DNA of 19,854 nucleotides from JBCDCE01 sp039182515 (lineage in GTDB: Bacteria > Pseudomonadota > Alphaproteobacteria > Rhodobacterales > Rhodobacteraceae): contig JBCDCE010000069.1 of assembly GCA_039182515.1 (NCBI GenBank), positions 1-19,854 on the forward strand. Direction: 5' to 3'. Position 1 is the stretch's first letter. Every line of letters starts with the position of its first letter. The position numbers and the translations under genes are program-made. Below, in pieces: positions 1 to 7,039 of this stretch. The notes under the pieces were generated by a model. The model was not told the origin of the DNA. It made no database searches and was given only the letters and a program-made list of their open reading frames with translations.

Positions 1-283
1 CCAGTGGAACGCTCACCGTCAACGGTATGAGCCCAGACGAGGCGCGGCGCGCGCGCGCCTATGGCTATGTCTTTCAAGCTGCTGGGCTTTATCCCTGGCG
101 CACGATCGGGGGTAATATCTGCCTGTTCCGCTTTCGAAAATCCCATGATCTCAAGTGGGAGGCGGATATTACCCCCGATCGTGCGCCAGGGATAAAGCCC
201 AGCAGCTTGAAAGACATAGCCATAGGCGCGCGCGCGCCGCGCCTCGTCTGGGCTCATACCGTTGACGGTGAGCGTTCCACTGG
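1..283. repeat. Perfect 119-bp inverted repeat with 45-nt spacer (fold-back)
   Basis: Bases 1-119 are the exact reverse complement of bases 165-283, with spacer 120-164. No mismatch was found in the arms. The arms carry part of the ABC ATPase gene, so its coding sequence appears once in sense and once in antisense. Just inside the arms there are short matches interrupted by single mismatches, which suits microhomology-driven template switching. Because the repeat begins exactly at base 1, it most likely marks an amplification or assembly chimera at a contig end. A true genomic inverted duplication cannot be excluded from this window alone. Confidence 0.95.
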
Positions 284-506
284 TTGGAACCTCGAGCCCT
301 GCAATACAGCGCAGAAACGTGGTTTTGCCGCAGCCTGAAGGGCCGATGAAGGAAACAAAATCGCCCTGTGAGATATCGAGGCCCACGTCCTTAAGCGCGT
401 GAACCGGGCCGTCGTTTGTTTGAAAGGTCAAATTAAGACTTGATGCGGATATGACGCTCTCTTGGGTCGACGTCGCGCCGCTTGGGATCTGCTCACTCAT
501 CGTCAT
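1..506 (-). CDS. ABC transporter ATP-binding protein (SsuB/TauB/ThiZ-like), 3' part lost in fold-back
   Basis: The frame starts at ATG 506 (a second in-frame ATG is at 500), 15 bp after the dihydropyrimidinase stop. It encodes the N-terminal half of a nitrate/sulfonate/pyrimidine-type ABC ATPase. The Walker A motif GPSGCGKTT is at residues 55-63 and the Q-loop VFQAAGLYPWRTI is around residues 98-110, a pattern typical of the NitT/TauT family. Only about 129 codons (506-120) are authentic. After that the frame stays open to the edge but merely reads back through the inverted repeat. The ABC signature, Walker B and H-loop are therefore absent here. Its place after pyrimidine-catabolic genes suggests uptake of a pyrimidine, hydantoin or ureido compound; the permease and binding protein would lie beyond the break. 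No strong ribosome binding site is visible, so translation may be coupled to the upstream gene. Confidence 0.8.
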   Translation of the reverse strand, partial: MTMSEQIPSGATSTQESVISASSLNLTFQTNDGPVHALKDVGLDISQGDFVSFIGPSGCGKTTFLRCIAGLEVPTSGTLTVNGMSPDEARRARAYGYVFQAAGLYPWRTIGGNIRLPLEIMGFSKAEQADITPDRAPGIKPSSLKDIAIGARAPRLVWAHTVDGERST

Positions 507-521
507 TACGCTTGGCTTTGA

Positions 522-1976
522 TCACACGCCTGTTGCTGGGATGCCTGTGCGGTGTACAGGGCGGGGGGCTGTGAGGTCTTTCCATGTGCTGAGCGCTTTG
601 TTGGTGGCGCCGTTGCCGGAGCGTGCAATGAACTTGCCGTGGCCTTCCTGAGTTTTGATCTTACCGTCTTGGATTGCAACATGCCCACGCGTGAGTGTGA
701 AACGGGGCAGGCCGGTCACCTCTTTGCCTTCAAAGACGTTGTAGTCGATGGCAGATTGCTGCGCGTCAGCGGTGATGGTTTTGGACTTTTCTGGGTCCCA
801 CACCACAAGATCTGCATCTGCGCCTACAGCAACGGCCCCCTTTTTTGGATAGCAATTCAAGATCTTAGCGATGTTTGTTGAGGTGACGGCGACGAACTCA
901 TTTGGCGTCAATCGGCCAGTTTTGACCCCATGGGTCCAAAGCATGGGCATGCGGTCTTCAAGGCCGCCTGTGCCGTTGGGGATCTTTGTGAAATCGCCCA
1001 CGCCGAAGCGCTTTTGCTCTGTCGTAAAGGCGCAGTGATCCGTGGCCACCACGCTCAAAGAGCCAGACTGCAGACCAGCCCAGAGCGACTGTTGGTGACC
1101 TGCATCCCGAAAGGGCGGCGACATCACGCGGCGCGCGGCGTGGTCCCAGTCGTCCGAGAAATATTCGCGTTCATCGAGCGTAAGGTGCTGTATCAGCGGT
1201 TCACCCCAAACGCGTTTGCCCTGCTGGCGCGCCCGCCGGATGGCTTCATGGGCCTCTTCACAAGAGGTGTGCACCACATAGAGCGGCACTCCCGCCATAT
1301 CTGCGATCATAATCGCACGGTTGGTTGCTTCGCCTTCTACTTGGCTTGGGCGGCTGTAGGCATGGGCTTCGGGGCCAGTATTGCCCTCTGCTAAGAGCTT
1401 GGCCGAAAGCTCCGCCACGACGTCGCCGTTTTCGGCATGAACCATGGCAATCCCGCCCAGCTCCGCCAGGCGATTGAACGAGGCGAAAAGCTCGTCATCA
1501 TTGACCATGAGCGCGCCTTTATAGGCCAAGAAGTGCTTGAAGGTGTTGATGCCGCGGGTCTCGATCACGGTCTTCATGTCATTGAACACCTGCTCGCCCC
1601 ACCAGGTCACCGCCATGTGGAAGGAGTAGTCGCAATTGGCGCGGGTGGATTTGTTGTCCCAGCGTTTGATGGCATCGAGAAGGCTTTCGCCTTGATTGGG
1701 CAGGCAGAAGTCCACCACCATCGTGGTGCCCCCCGCCAAAGCTGCACGTGTGCCGGACTCGAAATCATCGGAGGAATAGGTGCCCATGAAGGGCATCTCG
1801 AGATGCACATGCGGGTCAATGCCGCCTGGCATGACGTAGCATCCCGTGGCGTCGAGGGTTTCGTCGCCTTTGAGGTCGGGGCCGATCTCCGTAATTACAC
1901 CGTTTTCTATGAGGACATCTGCATTGTAAGTCAGATCATGCGTAACGATGGTGCCGTTTTTGATGACTTTACTCAT
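522..1976 (-). CDS. hydA: Dihydropyrimidinase / D-hydantoinase
   Basis: This 484-residue cyclic amidohydrolase has the full length of the family. It should hydrolyse 5,6-dihydrouracil or dihydrothymine (or hydantoins) to N-carbamoyl-beta-amino acids in the cytosol. The binuclear metal ligands of the amidohydrolase fold are visible: HVH at 56-58, the lysine that is carboxylated in this family at 153 (AYKG), H180 (VHAEN), H236 (VHTS) and D313 (ATDH). The start is ATG 1976, with GAGG about eight bases upstream. It lies 15 bp downstream of the small unknown gene and is followed after 15 bp by the ABC ATPase, consistent with one operon. With the downstream-acting carbamoyl hydrolase in the same operon and a RutR-like regulator, the reductive pyrimidine pathway is the most likely role. 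Hydantoin use remains an alternative. Confidence 0.95.
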   Translation of the reverse strand: MSKVIKNGTIVTHDLTYNADVLIENGVITEIGPDLKGDETLDATGCYVMPGGIDPHVHLEMPFMGTYSSDDFESGTRAALAGGTTMVVDFCLPNQGESLLDAIKRWDNKSTRANCDYSFHMAVTWWGEQVFNDMKTVIETRGINTFKHFLAYKGALMVNDDELFASFNRLAELGGIAMVHAENGDVVAELSAKLLAEGNTGPEAHAYSRPSQVEGEATNRAIMIADMAGVPLYVVHTSCEEAHEAIRRARQQGKRVWGEPLIQHLTLDEREYFSDDWDHAARRVMSPPFRDAGHQQSLWAGLQSGSLSVVATDHCAFTTEQKRFGVGDFTKIPNGTGGLEDRMPMLWTHGVKTGRLTPNEFVAVTSTNIAKILNCYPKKGAVAVGADADLVVWDPEKSKTITADAQQSAIDYNVFEGKEVTGLPRFTLTRGHVAIQDGKIKTQEGHGKFIARSGNGATNKALSTWKDLTAPRPVHRTGIPATGV

Positions 1977-1991
1977 GTTAATTCCCTCATC

Positions 1992-2417
1992 CTAACATAT
2001 AAAATTTGCGATGGCTGCCTGTGGGTCAGTATTTTGCACGATCGCGTCCACCGAAAACGAACAGGGTGATCCGTCTTTCCCACTAAAAACCGCAGGCAAA
2101 ACGCCCCGGCTTATATTTCCATCAACGGTGATCCCGATTAGCCCAAGGCTCGTGATGTAGGCAATTACGACCGAGAATTCATAATTGCAGGCGGTCGCAA
2201 AGCCGCCTGACTTGATTTCGAATGGGCGATTTACAGGTTGGCAATCGGGCACGGCGGGTTTTTGTGGCACGAAGTTTGTGGAGATCCCGTGACTATTTGG
2301 TTTTTCAGGAAGATTTGGTGTGTTCAATAGACTTCCAACCGCAAGCCCAGCCGCGAAGATTCCCAGAACAACCGCCGCGCCACGGACAACAGTCCAAGAA
2401 TTCGTAGGTAGGTTCAC
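1992..2417 (-). CDS. Small membrane-anchored protein of unknown function
   Basis: This 141-residue protein belongs to no family I recognise. GTG 2417 is chosen as start because it overlaps the hydrolase stop as GTGA and has GGAGA seven bases upstream; a longer frame to 2480 would lie inside the hydrolase gene. One hydrophobic segment at residues ~12-31 (WTVVRG then VVLGIFAAGLAVGSLL) is probably a signal anchor. It is followed by a proline-rich linker and a ~90-residue soluble domain. Four cysteines (59, 77, 119 and the C-terminal residue 141) could form disulfides if the domain is periplasmic. There is no lipobox at the anchor. It sits between two catabolic enzymes in the same operon. A role in the transporter or in the cell envelope is only a guess. 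Confidence 0.7.
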   Translation of the reverse strand: MNLPTNSWTVVRGAAVVLGIFAAGLAVGSLLNTPNLPEKPNSHGISTNFVPQKPAVPDCQPVNRPFEIKSGGFATACNYEFSVVIAYITSLGLIGITVDGNISRGVLPAVFSGKDGSPCSFSVDAIVQNTDPQAAIANFIC

Positions 2418-3664
2418 CCGACGATCTCCGCTGTGTTTAGAACGGCGTGCAACAGCACATCTGTGCCCGCCGCCGCCCATTCTGGCGTAATCTCCTCAGC
2501 CTCGTTGTGACTTAGCCCGTCAACGCAGGGGCACATAATCATGGCTGTGGGGGCGACGTCGTTGATCCAGCACGCGTCGTGGCCGGCCCCTGAGACGATG
2601 TCCATGTGGCTGTAGCCAAGCTCTTCTGCGGCCTCGCGCACCGCGCTTACGCAGGCCTCATCAAAGGCGGGTGGGTCGAACTGGCCGACGATGTGGCAGT
2701 CGAACTCAACTTCAATTTCTTCGCAAAGCTTTGGGGCTTTCTCCATAAACTCGGCGACCATGGCGTTGAGTTTGTCCAGAAGATGCGTGCGCATATCGAC
2801 CGTGAAGACAACCTTGCCGGGGATGATGTTGCGCGAGTTGGGATAGACATCGATGTGACCGATGGCGCCTACGGCATTGGGTTGGTTCTTCATTGCGATT
2901 TCATGGACCAATTCTGTGATCAGCGCCAATCCTCGGCCCGCATTTTTGCGCATGGCCATGGGTGTGGAACCCGTATGACTCTCCTTGCCCGTCACCGTGC
3001 ATTCGATCCAGCGCAGGCCCTGGCCATGGGTCACAACGCCCACATCTTTCTGCTCCGCTTCCAAGATGGGGCCTTGTTCGATGTGGAGCTCGAACATGGC
3101 GTGCATTTTGCGCGCGCCAACCGGCTCATCTCCGACCCATCCGATACGTTTAAGCTCGTCGCCAAAACGTTTGCCTTCGGCATCCACGCGCTCGTAGGCG
3201 AAGTCTTGGGTGTGTTTGCCCGCAAAGACGCCAGAGCTGAGCATGGCGGGGGCAAAGCGCGTGCCTTCTTCGTTGGTCCAGTTGGTGATGACAATGGGGT
3301 GTTTGGTTTTTACATCCAAATCGTTGAGCGTGCGCATCACTTCCAAAGCGCCCAAAACCCCCAGGACGCCATCGTATTTGCCGCCCGTGGGCTGCGTGTC
3401 GAGGTGCGATCCCATGTAAACGGGCAGGGCGCTTGGATCGGTCCCTGCGCGTGTGGCAAACATATTGCCCATAGTGTCCAGCCCCATGGTGAGGCCAGCC
3501 TCTTCGCACCAGCTTTGAAACAGGGCGCGACCTTCTGCGTCTTCATCTGTGAGGGTTTGGCGGTTGTTGCCACCTGCAATGCCAGGGCCAATTTTGGCCA
3601 TTTCCATCAAGGTGTCCCACAGCCGTGTCCCGTCTATGCGAAGGTTCTCTCCGTGAGCTGGCAT
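2414..3664 (-). CDS. Zn-dependent beta-ureidopropionase / N-carbamoyl-amino acid hydrolase
   Basis: The product is 416 residues of the hydantoinase/carbamoylase (M20-like) amidohydrolase family, which hydrolyses N-carbamoyl-amino acids to the amino acid, CO2 and ammonia. Di-zinc ligands are apparent: H87 (GSHLDT), D98 (KYDGVLG), E133 (NEEG), H194 (ELHIEQGP) and H386 (LSHNEAEE). ATG 3664 is preferred, with GGAGG six bases upstream; the frame stays open further 5' but only through the divergent promoter region. The length matches the family (about 410-420). It is the first gene of the minus-strand operon that also carries dihydropyrimidinase, so it probably performs the last step of reductive uracil/thymine breakdown (pydC-like). 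Allantoate amidohydrolase and L-carbamoylase are the close alternatives. Confidence 0.92.
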   Translation of the reverse strand: MPAHGENLRIDGTRLWDTLMEMAKIGPGIAGGNNRQTLTDEDAEGRALFQSWCEEAGLTMGLDTMGNMFATRAGTDPSALPVYMGSHLDTQPTGGKYDGVLGVLGALEVMRTLNDLDVKTKHPIVITNWTNEEGTRFAPAMLSSGVFAGKHTQDFAYERVDAEGKRFGDELKRIGWVGDEPVGARKMHAMFELHIEQGPILEAEQKDVGVVTHGQGLRWIECTVTGKESHTGSTPMAMRKNAGRGLALITELVHEIAMKNQPNAVGAIGHIDVYPNSRNIIPGKVVFTVDMRTHLLDKLNAMVAEFMEKAPKLCEEIEVEFDCHIVGQFDPPAFDEACVSAVREAAEELGYSHMDIVSGAGHDACWINDVAPTAMIMCPCVDGLSHNEAEEITPEWAAAGTDVLLHAVLNTAEIVG

Positions 3665-3735
3665 ATCGGGCCTCCCCTTTGGCTCGTCAGCATGGCTTCC
3701 ACTCAGAGGGCCGTGCGGCGTATCGTCAAAATAAT

Positions 3736-3751
3736 TTGACCAACTGGTAAA
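3736..3751. promoter_or_regulatory. RutR-like operator palindrome
   Basis: TTGACCAACTGGTAAA differs at one position from the E. coli RutR consensus TTGACCA-NN-TGGTCAA (recalled from the literature). It sits between the hydrolase gene and the divergent RutR-like gene, about 70 bp before the hydrolase start and immediately downstream of a candidate -10 element. That is where a repressor would block initiation. The regulator encoded next door is the natural ligand-responsive partner (inference). Confidence 0.75.
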
Positions 3752-3755
3752 ACGA

Positions 3756-3783
3756 AGGCTAGCAGAGGAGGAAGGCCTGTCAA
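3756..3783 (-). promoter_or_regulatory. Candidate sigma-70 promoter of the pyrimidine operon
   Basis: On the minus strand a perfect -35 box TTGACA (3783-3778) is followed after 16 bases by TAGCCT (3761-3756), a weak -10 with three of six consensus positions. Transcription would start near 3750, inside the RutR-like palindrome. The strong -35 and the operator position support it; the poor -10 lowers confidence. Confidence 0.5.
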
Positions 3784-3885
3784 GAATTATGCGAAAGCCA
3801 AAATTGGGATCGCTTTGTTTTGCGCGGTGGATTAGCAGAATATCACAAAGCGTGTCTAAAAGCTGATCAGAAAGCAAAAAAAGCC

Positions 3886-4497
3886 ATGACAAAGTCTGCA
3901 ACCCGGATCCAAAAGAAAAATCACGCGGTAATTTTGGCTGCAGGGCTTCAGGTCTTTTCGCAGTTTGGATTTCGGGGCTCGACGCTTGATCAGATCGCCG
4001 CGGAAGCTGGTCTCTCAAAGCCAAATATCCTGTATTATTTTTCTTCTAAGGACGCGATTTACCAAGCCCTCTTAAAGCAGCTTTTGGAAGACTGGCTGGA
4101 GCCAATCTATAACATTGACCCAGACGGCAATCCTGTTGATGAGATTGTGGCTTATGCAAATCGAAAGCTCGCCATGAGCCGTGATTTTCCCCGCGAAAGC
4201 AGGCTTTTTGCCAATGAAGTCATCCAAGGTGCGCCACGTATCGGGGATGCGCTCAGCGGTGAACTGCGTGACGTGGTAGGCAAGATTGCGAGCATCATCG
4301 AGGGCTGGGTGCGTGCCGAGCGTATCTTGCCGGTAAACGGTCATCACCTCATCTTTTCGATCTGGTCGATAACCCAACACTATGCGGATTTCGAAGCTCA
4401 AGTGCGTGCAGTCTTGCCCGGAACCGATCCGTTTGATGAGGCTCAAATTCACCTAGAGGCGATGCTGAGGCGCACGCTGTCCGTGCCGAACAGCTAG
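3886..4497 (+). CDS. rutR: RutR-like TetR family pyrimidine-responsive regulator
   Basis: The N-terminal helix-turn-helix (about residues 15-55, including STLDQIAAEAGLSKPNILYY) is followed by the ligand-binding domain of the RutR/YcdC type. Hallmarks include LEDWLEP, SRDFPRESRLFANE, IEGWV and IWSITQHYADF. E. coli RutR binds uracil or thymine and releases DNA. ATG 3886 gives 203 residues, close to the ~212 of E. coli RutR. An in-frame TTG at 3820 would add 22 lysine-rich residues and is less convincing, though neither start has a strong ribosome binding site. The gene is divergent from the pyrimidine-degrading operon with a RutR-type palindrome between them, so it probably controls that operon and possibly itself. 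Confidence 0.9.
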   Translation: MTKSATRIQKKNHAVILAAGLQVFSQFGFRGSTLDQIAAEAGLSKPNILYYFSSKDAIYQALLKQLLEDWLEPIYNIDPDGNPVDEIVAYANRKLAMSRDFPRESRLFANEVIQGAPRIGDALSGELRDVVGKIASIIEGWVRAERILPVNGHHLIFSIWSITQHYADFEAQVRAVLPGTDPFDEAQIHLEAMLRRTLSVPNS

Positions 4498-4692
4498 ATG
4501 TTCAGCGCCCGGCGTGCAGCCCGCCTTTTTGGAACGCCGTTTGGGAGGCCGCTGCTGAGGGTGCTCAATCAAACGGTAAAGTTTTACACTGGGGATCAAA
4601 GCCCGTAAGCCTGCCCTCGAAAGCCGAGCGGGGCGAAGAGATACCCTCGCCTTTGGCTTGGAAACTGAATTGATAAGCAAGGAGAATACGCA

Positions 4693-4977
4693 ATGGCCGT
4701 TTATGCAATCGTGCAAGTGGATGTGGAGAACGCGGAAGAGTATGGCAAATACGCTGAACTGGCGGGCCCTGCCGTTGCGAAATACGGCGGTGAATTTCTG
4801 GCGCGAGGTGGCGCTGTTGAGGTGCTTGAGGGAACCTCACGCGATCGATGCGTGATTATTCGGTTTGACAATATGGACACAGCTAAGCGTTTTTATCACG
4901 GGCCTGAGTACCAAGAGGCATTGGCCTATGCTTTGCCAGTATCGACCCGGGACTATAAATTTGTTCAAGGCCTTTAG
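4693..4977 (+). CDS. DUF1330 domain protein
   Basis: A 94-residue protein made up entirely of a DUF1330 dimeric alpha-beta-barrel-like domain: it opens MAVYAIVQVDVEN and has FYHGPEYQEAL in the second half. The biochemical function of this family is not established. ATG 4693 has AAGGAG about eight bases upstream. The gene stands alone between the regulator and the convergent sensor kinase. Its TAG stop (4975-4977) overlaps the kinase TAA stop on the other strand (4974-4976), so no transcription terminator separates them. Confidence 0.9.
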   Translation: MAVYAIVQVDVENAEEYGKYAELAGPAVAKYGGEFLARGGAVEVLEGTSRDRCVIIRFDNMDTAKRFYHGPEYQEALAYALPVSTRDYKFVQGL

Positions 4978-6920
4978 GGGGTCTCCGGGCTTGGCGCATC
5001 CAGTGCTTTGCGGAGCGCAGTGCCAAGCTTTTCAAAAGCAATTGGTTTGTCGAGGAGCGGTGTTCCATCTCCCCACACTTCAATAGCGTGATCTATGTAC
5101 CCGGACATAAATAAAACTTTGAGGCCGGGTGCGACAAGCCTAGCGTTGGCAGCCAGCTCTGGGCCGCGCTCTTCCCCTGGTAGAATGACATCCGTAAGTA
5201 ATAGATCTACATCTTGCGCTTCGCTTAAGAATTTCTTGGCGGGCTCTGCGGAAGTAAAAGACGTGACTCGGTAGTCAAGCAACTCCAATGACTTAATGAG
5301 AAATCGTAGAACGGCAGGATCATCCTCGACCAGCACAATGTGCTCGCCTTTACTTTGTGGAACATCGCGGCGCTCAGTCCCTTGAATTGCTTCGAGTTCC
5401 TCTTCGGGGGATTTGGGAATGTAAAGCTTGACCGTGGTTCCCTTATCAACCTGAGAGGCAATCTCCATATTTCCTCCGGTCTGACGCACCATGCCGAAAG
5501 CCATTGAAAGACCCAAGCCTGAACCTTTTCCCACGGCTTTTGTCGTGAAAAAGGGATCTATAGCTTTGGCCAAGACATCCGGCGACATACCACTTCCGGT
5601 GTCTGTCACACTCATTTCGACGAAATCGCCTATGAGACCCAAAGCGGCTTGCTCCTTTGCATCGGCAGCGATTGTGTTGTTTGCCAGCATAAACGTGAGT
5701 TTGCCCGGTCCAGGCATTGCGTCGCGCGCATTCAGCACCAGGTTCAATATCACGTCTTTGATTTGGCCTTCGTCAACATGTGCAAACCATAGGTCAGGCG
5801 AGGCATTTATAGACATGGCAATGTCTTTTCCTAAGGCACGACGGAGGATGCCTTGGATGCTATCAAGAGTTTGCCGGAGATCGACAGGCTTTGCGTGCAA
5901 AGGTTGTTTGCGCGCATAGGCAAGTAATGCTCGCGTGAGCTCTGCGCCGCGGCCTGTGGCGGATACGATTTCTGAAGTTAGTTCATCTTCAAAGGTTTGA
6001 GTCATTTGCATGAGCTCTGCATTCCCTTGAATGACGGCGAGCAAGTTATTGAAATCGTGCGCTATACCGCCAGTGAGCTTCCCGAGTGTTTCGAGTTTTT
6101 GTGCTTGCGCCAAGCGCTCATTGACCTGCTCGAGCTCCTTCGAGCGCTGCGCCACGCGTTCTTCGAGCTCCTCATTGAGTTTGGACAATGAGCGCGCCAA
6201 ATTGACCTTTTCGGTTACATCTTCTTCGGTCACATGGGCGACAGGTTCGCCTGAAACAGGGTCACGAATTTTCTTTGCTGTTATAGCCAAAACCTGGCGC
6301 GGGCTTTTGCCAGGCAAAGTATATTCGAAGGTTTCCACATTGTCAGTTTCGATGGCATGAAGGATGCCGTTTGCCCGCTCTCGAGTGCCGTAACGCGTAA
6401 ACAGATTTTCAGCGGCGTGGTCCCAGTCTGGGTTTTTTGTTCGCAGCGACCGGGCGGCTGGGTTCTCCGAGATTAACCGGCCTTTTTGACAGAACAGCGA
6501 AACGCTCACGGATGTGGTGCGTGCACTGACCATCATCCGCAGGCCATCTGGATCTTTCGTGGCAAAATCCAGTTTTGCGCTGAGACGAAAAACGATCGCC
6601 TCATCGGCCGATCCAATAATGTAGGACCGAGCATCAAGCACAACGGTTGTGGGTTTGTCTTTGGGAAACAGGGTCCAATTGCTGCGTGACCAAGTCCCGT
6701 TTTTCGTCTCGTTGATGGTTTGATCTAACCGTTCGCGGAGCGCGCGGGAATCTGTGGAATAGTCACGGCTTAAAAACTCTTCAAGGGATGGTGCATGCCA
6801 AAACTTCAAAGCAGCTTCGTTTGCCCAAAGCATGCGTCGCTTGGCGGTGTCGAAAGCCCATGTAGGCCGATCTTCGCTCAGAAATGCTTTAAGATCAGCG
6901 CCTGTTAAAGTTTGTTTCAC
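4974..6920 (-). CDS. Soluble hybrid PAS histidine kinase with C-terminal receiver domain
   Basis: The product is 648 residues. Two PAS-like sensor regions (about 20-115 and 130-235) lead into a coiled coil (240-275, LNEELEERVAQRSKELEQVNERL split around 248-270). The HisKA domain has phosphoacceptor H288 (GGIAHDFNNLL). The ATPase domain shows an N-box with N397, G1 DTGSGM (440-445) and G2 GKGSGLG (464-470). The receiver domain (527-640) has acidic residues 532-534, phosphoacceptor D577, S606 and K625. No membrane segment is visible, so it should sense a cytosolic signal. GTG 6920 is the start, with GGTGAG upstream. No response regulator adjoins it, so its output is unknown. The architecture resembles PAS-hybrid kinases common in Alphaproteobacteria. 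Confidence 0.93.
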   Translation of the reverse strand: MKQTLTGADLKAFLSEDRPTWAFDTAKRRMLWANEAALKFWHAPSLEEFLSRDYSTDSRALRERLDQTINETKNGTWSRSNWTLFPKDKPTTVVLDARSYIIGSADEAIVFRLSAKLDFATKDPDGLRMMVSARTTSVSVSLFCQKGRLISENPAARSLRTKNPDWDHAAENLFTRYGTRERANGILHAIETDNVETFEYTLPGKSPRQVLAITAKKIRDPVSGEPVAHVTEEDVTEKVNLARSLSKLNEELEERVAQRSKELEQVNERLAQAQKLETLGKLTGGIAHDFNNLLAVIQGNAELMQMTQTFEDELTSEIVSATGRGAELTRALLAYARKQPLHAKPVDLRQTLDSIQGILRRALGKDIAMSINASPDLWFAHVDEGQIKDVILNLVLNARDAMPGPGKLTFMLANNTIAADAKEQAALGLIGDFVEMSVTDTGSGMSPDVLAKAIDPFFTTKAVGKGSGLGLSMAFGMVRQTGGNMEIASQVDKGTTVKLYIPKSPEEELEAIQGTERRDVPQSKGEHIVLVEDDPAVLRFLIKSLELLDYRVTSFTSAEPAKKFLSEAQDVDLLLTDVILPGEERGPELAANARLVAPGLKVLFMSGYIDHAIEVWGDGTPLLDKPIAFEKLGTALRKALDAPSPETP

Positions 6921-6985
6921 GGGGGCTCACCACACAATACTCTAGAAATCCCTAAGTCTAATCTGAGAGCCTGTAAACGCACTCC

Positions 6986-7016
6986 TGCGGTACACCTCGG
7001 CGTTAGTGTAACCGCA
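6986..7016. other. Imperfect inverted repeat between TPP-enzyme and kinase genes
   Basis: TGCGGTACAC, ten loop bases, then GTGTAACCGCA forms a 10-bp stem with one bulged base. It lies 24 bases downstream of the Rieske-TPP gene stop and upstream of the sensor kinase gene on the same strand. It could be a transcript-end hairpin or a regulator site for the kinase promoter. No U-tract follows, so an intrinsic terminator is not secure. Confidence 0.4.
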
Positions 7017-7039
7017 TTTAAAGCCGGGTTTGCAAGAGC

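Noticed and set aside
49..58. Alternating GC tract (also at 226-235) as Z-DNA element
   Set aside because: It is part of the coding sequence for an Arg/Ala-rich stretch and is duplicated only by the fold-back.
27..338. Plus-strand open frame of 103 codons resembling an ABC ATPase piece
   Set aside because: It reads the mirrored copy of the minus-strand ABC gene through the fold-back and then antisense. It is a product of the inverted repeat.
930..2069. Plus-strand open frames opposite dihydropyrimidinase
   Set aside because: They are antisense shadows of a gene with intact catalytic residues.
2606..3739. Long plus-strand open frame opposite the carbamoyl hydrolase gene
   Set aside because: It lies wholly antisense to a well-supported enzyme, has no recognisable domain and is explained by codon bias.
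3820..3885. Possible TTG start extending the RutR-like regulator by 22 residues
   Set aside because: The extension is lysine-rich with no family match, and ATG 3886 gives the expected length.
4498..4530. Possible terminator after the regulator gene (GGCG...CGCC followed by TTTTT)
   Set aside because: The stem is only four base pairs, too weak to call.
4576..4587. Short dyad GTAAAGTTTTAC upstream of the DUF1330 gene
   Set aside because: Five-base arms are expected by chance in an AT-rich gap.
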